Shown here: piece after piece, positions 46,626 through 54,914 of the stretch
Layout: every line of letters starts with the position of its first letter
Numbering within the stretch: position 1 is the stretch's first letter
From: Litorimonas taeanensis
GTDB taxonomy: Bacteria; Pseudomonadota; Alphaproteobacteria; Caulobacterales; Maricaulaceae
Length of the DNA stretch: 64,000 bases
Reading direction: 5' to 3'
Assembly: GCF_003634015.1 (NCBI RefSeq)
Contig: NZ_RBII01000001.1
Location: forward strand, 1-64,000
Program-made: the position numbers and the translations under genes
Notes under the pieces: model-generated
Databases searched by the model: none
Told to the model about the DNA's origin: nothing
The model's input: only the letters and a program-made list of their open reading frames with translations

Positions 46626-46960
46626 ATTCAGATAGCACTGTTTCCCGCTGAAGAATCTATCTGGGATAAGATTTACAATCAGCAACAGACCGCGTTTTAA
46701 AGACGTAGTAACCCTATGATTCTGAAAATGTTAAGAAAACTTGCGTTTTTATTAACGATATGCTATCTACGGGAAATGCAAAATATAAAAAGAAGCCAGA
46801 ACAGCCCTTATATGTGTGTGACCGATTTCTAGTTATTTCGATTCTCTAAATTCGAAACCCGATGTCGTTTTAAACGATAGAAATCCGTTAAAACCTCAAA
46901 AAAACAAAAGACACTTTATCCTAATTTTAAAATTAAAAGTGAAACGTCTCAAAGGTTCCC
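46626..46960 (+). promoter_or_regulatory. AT-rich gene-free region with three inverted repeats
   Basis: 335 nt without a gene, upstream of an unknown protein gene. Inverted repeats: CAGATAG (46629-46635) with CTATCTG (46657-46663); TTTCGA (46836-46841) with TCGAAA (46852-46857); and TCGTTT-T-AAACGA (46865-46877). A possible promoter is TTGCGT, 17 nt, TATCTA within 46741-46770. The region could hold operators or an untranslated RNA. AAAGG lies five bases before the ATG at 46961. Confidence 0.45.
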
Positions 46961-47593
46961 ATGCTTTATCATAATTCAAAACCCATTTCACCTGCAGCGG
47001 CTCATCGTCACGCTAATAGGCCAGACCGTTTTTATCAATGGCGGAACTTTTTCGAAGATTACCCCGAAGCTTTGGACATCATCGAAACCGAATATGAATT
47101 AACAAACGAAGATAGCCGCAACGATAAATACTTCATCGTTCCTGGGCGTAGTAATATGATTACGCGTATGATTAATGATGAGGTGTTGGAAATTCGTTCA
47201 ATGATCAGCACGAATGGCCCGCTAGAGCAGTGGGAGCGTTCTATCAAAACCACTTTCCCGCTTAAGCGCACGACATCGTCAATGATTGGTACTTATATTC
47301 CGCGTTTCCGCGGTTCTTGTTCGTCTGTGGCCGATGCAGAAACCTTGACGGATTCTTTGTCAAAGAAGAGCAAATATTACCAGACAGAGATGACACGCCG
47401 TATTTTTGAAACCGAAGATCTGCGTATCGAAGTGGCGAAAATCACGTTCGAAAAACGCGAATATACTTCAATCGCGATTACATCTGAAAAGGCTGAAACT
47501 GTTCTTTCAACATTAAAGCGCTTGGGTCTGAAACCAACAGCGAATCAACATTACGGCGCGTTCCTAAGTCCGTTCCGTTCGCACAGCCTCTAA
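46961..47593 (+). CDS. Conserved-looking protein of unknown function (possibly CYTH-like)
   Basis: A 210-residue soluble protein without signal peptide or membrane segment. I do not recognise it with certainty. The segment KYFIVPGRSNMITRMINDEVLEIR and a following W-x-x-x-x-K-T-x-F-P arrangement resemble divergent CYTH-fold (thiamine triphosphatase/adenylate cyclase) proteins, with alternating strands up to TFEKREYTSIAITSEKAE. The ExExK metal-binding motif of active CYTH enzymes is not present at the N-terminus. Codon use and the coding start after AAAGG look normal. It is monocistronic: a long upstream region with inverted repeats and its own terminator frame it. Confidence 0.7.
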   Translation: MLYHNSKPISPAAAHRHANRPDRFYQWRNFFEDYPEALDIIETEYELTNEDSRNDKYFIVPGRSNMITRMINDEVLEIRSMISTNGPLEQWERSIKTTFPLKRTTSSMIGTYIPRFRGSCSSVADAETLTDSLSKKSKYYQTEMTRRIFETEDLRIEVAKITFEKREYTSIAITSEKAETVLSTLKRLGLKPTANQHYGAFLSPFRSHSL

Positions 47594-47641
47594 AATATTG
47601 AGATATAGATTGCACGCCCCAGCGTGTTATCGATGAAATTT

Positions 47642-47672
47642 AAAGCACGGCAACCCTTTGCCGTGCTTTTTT
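47642..47672 (+). terminator. Intrinsic terminator after the unknown 46961 gene
   Basis: AAAGCACGGCAA at 47642-47653 pairs perfectly with TTGCCGTGCTTT at 47658-47669 around a CCCT loop and continues into TTT. It lies 49 nt after the stop. Confidence 0.93.
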
Positions 47673-47729
47673 AAATCCTATATGGGGCCATGACTTGCAC
47701 CGTCTTTATACGGGAAATAGAGAGACGAC

Positions 47730-48782
47730 ATGACGGCAATTAGCGATTCACCGCGATCAGAATTATTATCCACACCAGAGCCTCGCGCAGAAAACCCGCC
47801 TGCGGAAGATATCGCTCAGGCAGATAATTGGCCGGCTTTTAATCCGCCTTGGTGGATGCGCTCCTCTTTGGTGCAAACAGCTCTGGCGAGTATGAAGTTT
47901 CGTAAGCGCGGCCCAAACCCTATGCTCGATGCGGCAGAAGACCGTATTATAGAATGCGAAGACGGCGTGCGCCTGCTCGGGAGTTATTCGCGCCACCCTG
48001 AAAATAAGGCTCTCGTCATAATGCTGCATGGCTGGGAAGGGAGCCAAAATTCGACCTATATCGTGTCTGGCGGTCGTCACCTTTATAACCAAGGGGCTTC
48101 TATCTTTCGTTTGAACTACCGCGATCATGGCGATAGTCATCATCTTAATGAAGGCGTGTTCCTCTCAACACTCTTCAATGAAGTGTTCGACGCCGTGAAA
48201 CAAGCCGCGCTGCTGGCTGATGATGCCCCAGTATATATTGTTGGCTTCTCTTTGGGCGGTAATTTCTCCCTACGGATTGCCCGATCTTTACGTGACTTAA
48301 CCATCAAAAATTTAAAGCATATTTTCGCCATTAGCCCCGTGGTTGATCCATGGGGCGCGGCGCCTCTCGTCGATATGAACTGGCTTTATCGTCGATATTT
48401 CCTGAAAAAATGGACGCGCTCTTTGCGTAAAAAACAAGCGCTTTACCCCGATCTCTATGACTTTGAATCCATTCTGGGCGAAAAAAATGTCCTTGGCCTC
48501 GCAGGGAAACTGTTACCAGCCTATACGGATTTCCCGACGACTGAAAATTACTTTAATGCCTATCGTGTCGATCCGCATGATCTTGAATATTGTCCGATTC
48601 CACTCTCAATCGTCACGGCTGCTGATGACGGGATGATACCCGAAGAGGACATTCAAAAGCTTGTTTTAAACAAAAATGCCAAACGGATAATTCACGCCTA
48701 TGGCGGGCATAATGGGTTCTTTCAGTCACTAAAAGGACCGACTTGGTATGATGACTATATCAGCCAAATTGTTTTCCGTTAA
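47730..48782 (+). CDS. Alpha/beta hydrolase, YheT family
   Basis: A 350-residue hydrolase of the YheT/COG0429 type, a family of esterase-like enzymes without a settled natural substrate. The fold is marked by MLHGWEGSQNSTYI (oxyanion strand), FRLNYRDHGDSHHLNEG and the nucleophile elbow GFSLGG with S174. The acid is likely in TAADDGMIP and the base His in YGGHNGFF near the C-terminus, giving a complete Ser-Asp-His set. An N-terminal polar stretch of about 45 residues precedes the domain. The next gene (DUF1499) starts 37 nt after its stop. Confidence 0.92.
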   Translation: MTAISDSPRSELLSTPEPRAENPPAEDIAQADNWPAFNPPWWMRSSLVQTALASMKFRKRGPNPMLDAAEDRIIECEDGVRLLGSYSRHPENKALVIMLHGWEGSQNSTYIVSGGRHLYNQGASIFRLNYRDHGDSHHLNEGVFLSTLFNEVFDAVKQAALLADDAPVYIVGFSLGGNFSLRIARSLRDLTIKNLKHIFAISPVVDPWGAAPLVDMNWLYRRYFLKKWTRSLRKKQALYPDLYDFESILGEKNVLGLAGKLLPAYTDFPTTENYFNAYRVDPHDLEYCPIPLSIVTAADDGMIPEEDIQKLVLNKNAKRIIHAYGGHNGFFQSLKGPTWYDDYISQIVFR

Positions 48783-48819
48783 CGCTTCCCCAAACCTCTT
48801 AAACCTCGTAATAGGGCGC

Positions 48820-49245
48820 ATGGTTCTATTGAAATTCATTCTTTTTATCGGCCTGTTCATTGCAGGAGCTTTTATTCTCATGGGAATTTTTTCGCAAAAA
48901 GGTAAAGCCAAAGGCCTGATTAACGGTCGCTTGGCGGATGTGCCCTCGACCCCGAATGCTGTGAGCTCCGAAGGAGACACACAGCCTGAACGCCGAGTCG
49001 CGCCTCTTGAGGCTTCACTTCTACAAGTCGCCGCCGCCATAGAGGCGACAGGCGGCGTAATTACATCCCGTACGGATGATTATATTTCTGCAACCTATAT
49101 GAGCCGCATTTTCAAATTTATTGATGATGTAGAAGTGCGCGAAGAGAACGAAAATTTATGCCATATTCGTTCGGCGTCTCGGGTAGGGTATTCAGACAGA
49201 GGTGTAAATCGCCGCCGCGTCGCGGTTATTCGCTCGGCGCTCTAG
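48820..49245 (+). CDS. DUF1499 family membrane-anchored protein
   Basis: A 141-residue protein with one N-terminal hydrophobic segment (about residues 2-20) and the DUF1499 core: PSTPNAVSSEGD corresponds to the family's PNCVSS motif without the Cys, and the C-terminal block FIDDVEVREENE then HIRSASRVGYSDRGVNRRRV is highly typical. The function is unknown. I use the ATG at 48820 with AGGG upstream; an in-frame ATG at 48748 would overlap the end of the hydrolase gene by 35 nt and put a polar stretch before the membrane anchor. It probably belongs to the same transcript as the upstream hydrolase and folE. Confidence 0.88.
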   Translation: MVLLKFILFIGLFIAGAFILMGIFSQKGKAKGLINGRLADVPSTPNAVSSEGDTQPERRVAPLEASLLQVAAAIEATGGVITSRTDDYISATYMSRIFKFIDDVEVREENENLCHIRSASRVGYSDRGVNRRRVAVIRSAL

Positions 49246-49278
49246 AAATTTGTTACGCTAGGCCCTACATAACGTCTC

Positions 49279-49851
49279 ATGAAAAACGATACGCCCAAGA
49301 AAGTTGACCATGATAAAGTTAAAGGTCTCGTTCGCGAGCTATTAACTGCGCTGGGAGAAGACCCTGACCGCGAAGGATTGGTAGAAACCCCACGCCGCAT
49401 TGCAAATTTTTGGCGTGACTTTATCGAATATGATGCTGGGAAACTGGACACAACATTTTCCGCCGTCAAACACAATCAAATGGTCGCCGTAACAGGTATG
49501 CGGGTTTGGTCCATGTGTGAACATCACATGCTCCCCTTTTGGTGCGATGTCTCAATTGCCTATATCGCAGATGACCGTGTGCTTGGCCTCTCAAAATTCG
49601 CTCGGATCGCCCATAAACATGCCCATAAGCTAACTCTCCAAGAACAACTTGTTTCTGACATAGCGACAGAATTAAAAGAGATTTTAGGGACTGAAGATGT
49701 CGCGGTTATGGCCAAGGGTGAGCATTTATGTATGACTATGCGCGGCATTCAAACGCCGCACCGTATGATAAGTTCAGCTCTGTCTGGAAAATTCCACCAA
49801 GCCGAGCAACGTATGGAGTTCTTGCGTTTAATTGAAACTGGGCGGGAATAG
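49279..49851 (+). CDS. folE: GTP cyclohydrolase I
   Basis: FolE converts GTP to 7,8-dihydroneopterin triphosphate, the first step to folate (and, through related routes, to queuosine). The 190-residue product is full length. The zinc ligands are C80 and H83 in SMCEHHMLPF and C151 in GEHLCMTMRG, with catalytic His among KHAHKLTLQEQL (about residues 113-124), so it is the zinc-dependent type IA enzyme. It follows DUF1499 after 33 nt. A TATAAT at 49890-49895 near its end may drive the next small gene. Confidence 0.97.
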   Translation: MKNDTPKKVDHDKVKGLVRELLTALGEDPDREGLVETPRRIANFWRDFIEYDAGKLDTTFSAVKHNQMVAVTGMRVWSMCEHHMLPFWCDVSIAYIADDRVLGLSKFARIAHKHAHKLTLQEQLVSDIATELKEILGTEDVAVMAKGEHLCMTMRGIQTPHRMISSALSGKFHQAEQRMEFLRLIETGRE

Positions 49852-49911
49852 GGCGCGTTAACTGACGAAATGCCTCATCGCGAGGGCCTTATAATCGCGA
49901 TATAGTAAAGA

Positions 49912-50280
49912 ATGACACCTGAGCTTTTAGAACGCGATTGGTTATCCCTGCGCTATTGGGCACGACACTGCATTCTGCCCAGCGCTGTCATTTTATGCAT
50001 TCTCCTTATTTTACTGAATCTGTTTTCAAAAAGCGAAATCGCTCTGAATCATCGCGCGGTTATCATAGGTTTTTTTACGATTTATTATGTGCTGATACGC
50101 GGTGGCCACATATTGATGACACGAAGTTTACATAAAGAACTTCTCCGAAAATATGAGGACGGCTATAGACATAAACTCGGCTATATACCGCAAGGTCAAA
50201 TTAAACGCCGCAATATCGGTTTCACCCTTGCCCGTATTAAAAACCAATTGATGATAGAAGAGCGCCAAAAACGTATTTAA
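49912..50280 (+). CDS. Small membrane protein of unknown function
   Basis: A 122-residue protein with two predicted membrane spans (about residues 22-40 and 49-67) and a basic, helical C-terminal tail rich in Lys/Arg. No family recognised. TATAAT at 49890-49895 lies 17 nt before the start, so the transcript may be almost leaderless if that is a true -10. The next gene in the same direction also encodes a two-span membrane protein, which suggests the pair may act together, but no sequence relation between them is obvious. Confidence 0.6.
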   Translation: MTPELLERDWLSLRYWARHCILPSAVILCILLILLNLFSKSEIALNHRAVIIGFFTIYYVLIRGGHILMTRSLHKELLRKYEDGYRHKLGYIPQGQIKRRNIGFTLARIKNQLMIEERQKRI

Positions 50281-50333
50281 TGAGGCCTTTGTAACCCAGT
50301 TGACAGGTGAGGCGATTACCGTAGATTTTCCTT

Positions 50334-50897
50334 ATGGCTGATACCTCAACACCTCAACACACGCCTCAAGAGAATTGGAATTACATTCAATCCCAGTTCA
50401 AAATTTGGCAAGCAATGCGCCCTACAAAAACATGGTTTAGTGGTCTTAGCTCTCGAATAGGGAATAAACGTCTAACGCGATTGACGCAGAGCGGTTCGGC
50501 CAGATCCTTGGTCTCCCATTTAGATTCGCTCCCTGATAAACGCATTAAAACGCTCAGAACCTATGCCGCGATTAATCAAGAGCAGGTAGGTTCGGCTTTT
50601 AAGCTGACGATGATTGGCAATGTTTCCGTACCTATTGTGCTCTTAACGGTCTTTCATCAGCTCTCAGATGGGGCGATTGCAGATTATCTCAAACATTTGA
50701 GAACTGAAAACCTTTCCGCCTTTTGGGGCGGTATGGTGGGGCTGGCTATTGGGCTTTTATTCTTGTTGTTTATTGTCACTTATTCTCTAGCGAATTTGAA
50801 TCAAGCCCGCGATATCCGCCACTTGATTGACCTATATGCGGCAGAAAGAGGGATTTATTTCGGTCTAGAGGACATGGATACGATCTCGCTAGATTAA
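50334..50897 (+). CDS. Membrane protein of unknown function
   Basis: A 187-residue protein with a long cytoplasmic N-terminal part (about 95 residues, with basic and Ser-rich stretches) and two hydrophobic segments (about 101-119 and 137-157), ending in an acidic tail. No family recognised. It follows another two-span protein gene after 53 nt and precedes ileS. A strong hairpin downstream (50978-51003) probably limits read-through into ileS. Confidence 0.65.
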   Translation: MADTSTPQHTPQENWNYIQSQFKIWQAMRPTKTWFSGLSSRIGNKRLTRLTQSGSARSLVSHLDSLPDKRIKTLRTYAAINQEQVGSAFKLTMIGNVSVPIVLLTVFHQLSDGAIADYLKHLRTENLSAFWGGMVGLAIGLLFLLFIVTYSLANLNQARDIRHLIDLYAAERGIYFGLEDMDTISLD

Positions 50898-50977
50898 CAG
50901 TCTCAACTAGACGATTAAAACTCACTGTGTTAGGCGTCAGCCATGTTGAGTATGGCCGCGATTATACGAATTATCGG

Positions 50978-51007
50978 CCCGATACGCTAATCCGCGTATC
51001 GGGATTT
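50978..51007 (+). terminator. Hairpin upstream of ileS, probable terminator
   Basis: CCCGATACGC (50978-50987) pairs perfectly with GCGTATCGGG (50994-51003) around a six-base loop and is followed by ATTTT. The T-run is short. It could alternatively be a leader structure of ileS, 57 nt upstream of its start. Confidence 0.55.
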
Positions 51008-51059
51008 TCCGCCGCTTTATTTTCATGGCCTAGCTGGCCAAATTTACTCCGAGATATAC

Positions 51060-53960
51060 ATGACTGATTCCACTGAAACGAGCCGCGATTACCGCGAGAC
51101 GTTATTCCTGCCGAAAACTGATTTTCCGATGCGGGCTAATCTGCCTAAACGGGAACCCGATTGGATTGCACATTGGAACGCTATTAACCTCTATCAAAAA
51201 CAACGCGCTGCCGAAAATGCGAAAGGCCCGTGGACGCTTCATGATGGCCCCCCTTACGCCAATGGCCATATTCATATGGGGACGGCGCTGAATAAAATCC
51301 TCAAAGACATCATTAACCGATCTCATCAAATGCTTGGCCATGATGCGAATTATGTGCCGGGCTGGGATTGTCATGGCTTGCCGATTGAATGGAAAGTCGA
51401 AGAAGAATTTCGCGGTAAGGGCCGCCAAAAAGACGATGTTCCTGGCGCAGAGTTTCGTGCGCGCTGCCGCGAATATGCCGCGCAATGGCTTGATACTCAG
51501 CGCGAAGAATTTAAGCGCCTAGGCGTCATTGGCGATTGGGATAATCCTTACAAGACAATGAATTTTCAGAGCGAAGCTGACATTTGCGGCGAGCTTTTGA
51601 AAATCGCGGCTACAGGACAACTTTATCGCGGTTCTAAACCTATTATGTGGTCACCCGTCGAGCAAACCGCTTTGGCCGAAGCCGAGGTGGAATATCAAGA
51701 TAAGCGGGCCACACAAATATATGTGAAATTTCCAGTACGGGCAGGGCTAGAGGACGCCTCTGTAGTCATTTGGACAACTACACCATGGACTATTCCAGCG
51801 AACCGGGCCGTCAGTTTCTCATCAGTCATCAAATATGGTCTCTACGAAGTGACTGAAATGGAAGAGAGCGAGTTTGAACCTTGGTCTAAACCAGGCGACA
51901 AATTAATTGCGGCTGATGACCTTTGGCCTGCTGTTGCCAAAGCAGGATTAATTAAATCAGCCAATCGTCTTCAAGATGTTGATGCTTCGACTTTAGTTCT
52001 CGACCACCCGCTTAAAGATATGGAAGGGGCAGATGGTAAATATGATTTCCCAGTGCCGCTCCTCGAAGGGTCTCATGTGACCGCCGATGCGGGTACAGGC
52101 TTTGTCCATACTGCGCCGAGCCATGGTGAGGATGACTATGTTGTTTGGATTTCCAACCAAACTAAACTTGAAGGTCTCGGCATAGACCCGATTGTTCCAA
52201 TGACCCTTGATAATGCCGGGTGTTATACGGATGTGATGCCGACACGTTTCCAAGGTCTGGATGTTATTCGAACCAGCGGAAAAAAACGTGGCCAAGACGG
52301 CAAAGCGAATGGTGAGGTATTAAAAGCACTTGTTGAATGTGGAAACCTTTTGGCGCGCGGCATCATGATGCTACGCGATGCCCATAGTTGGCGTTCTAAG
52401 GCGCCTGTAATCCGCCGTGCGACGCCGCAATGGTTTATTTCAATGTCCAAGGATGGACTGCGTGAAAAAGCGCTGAAAGCCATTGATGAGACAAAGTTCT
52501 GGCCAGACCGTGGCCGTAACCGTATCGGCACGATGGTCGCGGACCGTCCTGACTGGCTCATCTCTCGCCAGCGCAATTGGGGCGTGCCAATTACTTTGAT
52601 CGTCGGCCCTAACGGAGAACTCCACACCGAGCGCGACGACGCCGACGCGATTAACGCGCGCATCCTCGCCAAAGTCGAAGAGATTGGCGTGGATGGATGG
52701 TTCGATACACCGCTTGAACATTTCATGCCCGAAGACAATGCGGGCTGGGAGAAAGTTACGGATATTCTTGATGTTTGGTTCGACTCAGGCTCAACACATG
52801 CATTCTGTCTTAAGCGCCGCGAAGACCTCCCAGACCGTGCCGATCTATATCTTGAAGGATCTGATCAACATCGTGGTTGGTTCCAAAGCTCACTCATGGA
52901 AAGCTGTGCTATTTATGGTGAAGCCCCATATAAGGGTGTTCTCACGCATGGTTTTGTCGTCGATGAAAAAGGTCTGAAAATGTCGAAGTCGCTCGGCAAT
53001 ACGATGAGCCCTGAAGATATCTCAAAACAGTTTGGCGCAGAAATCATGCGGATTTGGACGGCCAGTTCTGATTGGGCAAATGATCTTAAAATCGGCAAGG
53101 AAATTATCCAGACGAGTGCTGACGCTTATCGTAAACTGCGCAACACCCTTCGCTATATGATTGGAGCCTTAGACGGTTTCGACGCAAGTGAAACTGTGGA
53201 CTATGCGGATATGCCAGCCCTTGAAAAATGGGTGCTTCACCGCCTTTCTGAAATCACAGACGCACATGAAGGTCTGGTGCGAGATCATGACCACAAACGG
53301 ATTTTCAGTACGCTTTTTAATTTTTGTACCGTCGATCTTTCGGCGTTTTATTTCGATATTCGCAAAGATGCACTGTATTGTGATCCTCTTGATAGTACCC
53401 GTCGTCGGGCGTGTCGTACTGTTATGAATGAAATATTCTTGCGATTAACAACATGGCTTGCGCCTATAATGTCCTTCACGATGGAAGAAGTCTGGCAAGC
53501 GCGTTTCCCAAGCGATGATAGCTCTGTGCATTTGGAATTATTCCGTTCTTGCCCCGATGAATGGGAAAATAGGGCTTTGGCCGCCCAAGTAGAATCCATT
53601 CGTGATTTCCGTACGGCTACCCAAGAAGCGATTGAACCTTCTCGTAAAGAGGGCATTATCCGCTCTAGCCTAGAAGCCTCTGTTACGGGGCCGTCAAATC
53701 CAGAATTATTAAAGGCGCTTTCAGCGCTTAATATTTCTCGGCAAGAGGTTTATGCTAATCCCGCTGATCCGCAGGATACGTTGGCCGATTATCTTATCAT
53801 CAGTGATGTAACTCTGTCCGAAAAAGCGGAAAGCTTCACTGTCGAGGATTTGAAAGGCAAATCTCTTTACAGAAAATGCGAACGCAGTTGGAAATATTTC
53901 CAAGGTGATGGTGATATTACCCCGCGCGACAAGGCGGCAGTCATGGCGTTCGATAATTAA
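51060..53960 (+). CDS. ileS: Isoleucyl-tRNA synthetase
   Basis: IleRS charges tRNA-Ile and edits misactivated valine. The 966-residue product is full length: HIGH-type signature HMGT at 72-75 (GHIHMGTALNK), the inserted CP1 editing domain with TTPWTIPANRA and GTGFVHTAPSHGEDDY, and KMSKS at 640-644 (LKMSKSLGN). The C-terminal zinc site is degenerate: the usual KCxRCW reads KCERSW, and the second Cys pair is replaced by TPRDKAAV. The usual downstream neighbour lspA is absent; a terminator and a DUF2807 gene follow. A hairpin upstream separates it from a membrane protein gene. Confidence 0.97.
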   Translation: MTDSTETSRDYRETLFLPKTDFPMRANLPKREPDWIAHWNAINLYQKQRAAENAKGPWTLHDGPPYANGHIHMGTALNKILKDIINRSHQMLGHDANYVPGWDCHGLPIEWKVEEEFRGKGRQKDDVPGAEFRARCREYAAQWLDTQREEFKRLGVIGDWDNPYKTMNFQSEADICGELLKIAATGQLYRGSKPIMWSPVEQTALAEAEVEYQDKRATQIYVKFPVRAGLEDASVVIWTTTPWTIPANRAVSFSSVIKYGLYEVTEMEESEFEPWSKPGDKLIAADDLWPAVAKAGLIKSANRLQDVDASTLVLDHPLKDMEGADGKYDFPVPLLEGSHVTADAGTGFVHTAPSHGEDDYVVWISNQTKLEGLGIDPIVPMTLDNAGCYTDVMPTRFQGLDVIRTSGKKRGQDGKANGEVLKALVECGNLLARGIMMLRDAHSWRSKAPVIRRATPQWFISMSKDGLREKALKAIDETKFWPDRGRNRIGTMVADRPDWLISRQRNWGVPITLIVGPNGELHTERDDADAINARILAKVEEIGVDGWFDTPLEHFMPEDNAGWEKVTDILDVWFDSGSTHAFCLKRREDLPDRADLYLEGSDQHRGWFQSSLMESCAIYGEAPYKGVLTHGFVVDEKGLKMSKSLGNTMSPEDISKQFGAEIMRIWTASSDWANDLKIGKEIIQTSADAYRKLRNTLRYMIGALDGFDASETVDYADMPALEKWVLHRLSEITDAHEGLVRDHDHKRIFSTLFNFCTVDLSAFYFDIRKDALYCDPLDSTRRRACRTVMNEIFLRLTTWLAPIMSFTMEEVWQARFPSDDSSVHLELFRSCPDEWENRALAAQVESIRDFRTATQEAIEPSRKEGIIRSSLEASVTGPSNPELLKALSALNISRQEVYANPADPQDTLADYLIISDVTLSEKAESFTVEDLKGKSLYRKCERSWKYFQGDGDITPRDKAAVMAFDN

Positions 53961-53966
53961 ATATAT

Positions 53967-54002
53967 AACGGCGTGTCGTGATTGCGGCGCGCCGTTTCTT
54001 TA
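53967..54002 (+). terminator. Intrinsic terminator of ileS
   Basis: AACGGCGTGTCG (53967-53978) pairs with the segment 53985-53996 (12 bp, two G-U) and is followed by TCTTTA. It starts 6 nt after the stop codon. Confidence 0.75.
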
Positions 54003-54159
54003 CTGAATTCATATAATGTTCAATGGGGGGCAGATTAAAAACCTGTCGTCACTCTGGATTAACAATTCAATTTTATATGCGTCTGCTCCTTCAAGGTTCA
54101 CTGAAATGAACCTGTCGAGCTAGCTTTAAAAGTCTGACATATCGTTTTTCAATAAATTC

Positions 54160-54187
54160 TTGACATTTCATCTAAGATTATTATCGT
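54160..54187 (+). promoter_or_regulatory. Promoter of the DUF2807 gene
   Basis: A perfect -35 TTGACA at 54160-54165, a 16-nt spacer and a weak -10 TATCGT at 54182-54187, 24 nt before the start codon. AAAGGAGAAG lies ideally before the ATG. Confidence 0.5.
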
Positions 54188-54211
54188 TTAGCAATAATAA
54201 AGGAGAAGAAA

Positions 54212-54910
54212 ATGTTTAAACTCACACAGTTAAAATCGATAAGTGCCATTTCGATTTTAACGATATCAGGTCTGATAGCTAGTCAAGCTCAGGCTCACCC
54301 AGAGCATGACGAAGGTAAAAACAAAACAGCAGAGGTTGAGAAGACTTTTAATTATTCCGGCTTTGACGAAATTGAGATTGCCGGGGTTTTCAATATGGAT
54401 GTTCAGATTGGTAAAGCCTTTAGTATTCATACGGCAGGCGATAAAAAAGAGATGGAACGCTTAAAGGTCACTCTGAAAAATGATGTTCTGATATTGGATA
54501 TGAGTGAAGGTAATAAACGGAAACGCTGGGGCAAGAATAACCACGGAATTGATGTAACCATTACTATGCCCTCTTTGAATGGACTTGAAATTGCAGGAAT
54601 CGGTAGCGGAAATATTTATGGCATTGATAGCGATGCGTTCTCCCTTGATGTTTCTGGTATAGGCGGCATCCAACTCGATGGAAGCTGTAGAACATTAGAT
54701 GTCGATTTTGATGGTATGGGCGATGTGGATGCAAAAAATTTGAAATGTGAGACTGTTGATATTGATGTCTCTGGCATGGGCGCGGCAAGCGTTTATGCAT
54801 CAGAAAGCGTCGATGCCGACATGTCTGGCATGGGTAGCATCGATGTTTATGGCAATCCAAAAAAAGTGAAGAAGGACAAAGGTTTTATGTCCTCCATTAA
54901 TATCCACTAA
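54212..54910 (+). CDS. DUF2807 (GIN domain) secreted protein
   Basis: A 232-residue periplasmic or surface protein with a Sec signal peptide (hydrophobic core to about residue 24, then SQAQAHPEHD). The domain is a right-handed beta-helix with a period near 20 residues, shown by EIAGIG (126), DVSGIG (146), DFDGMG (165), DVSGMG (185) and DMSGMG (203). Such GIN/DUF2807 proteins are often called putative adhesins, but direct function is mostly unknown. A His-rich HPEHDEGKN after the signal could bind metal. It has its own promoter with a TTGACA box and converges on nadB with only 4 nt between stops. Confidence 0.88.
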   Translation: MFKLTQLKSISAISILTISGLIASQAQAHPEHDEGKNKTAEVEKTFNYSGFDEIEIAGVFNMDVQIGKAFSIHTAGDKKEMERLKVTLKNDVLILDMSEGNKRKRWGKNNHGIDVTITMPSLNGLEIAGIGSGNIYGIDSDAFSLDVSGIGGIQLDGSCRTLDVDFDGMGDVDAKNLKCETVDIDVSGMGAASVYASESVDADMSGMGSIDVYGNPKKVKKDKGFMSSINIH

Positions 54911-54914
54911 TTCT

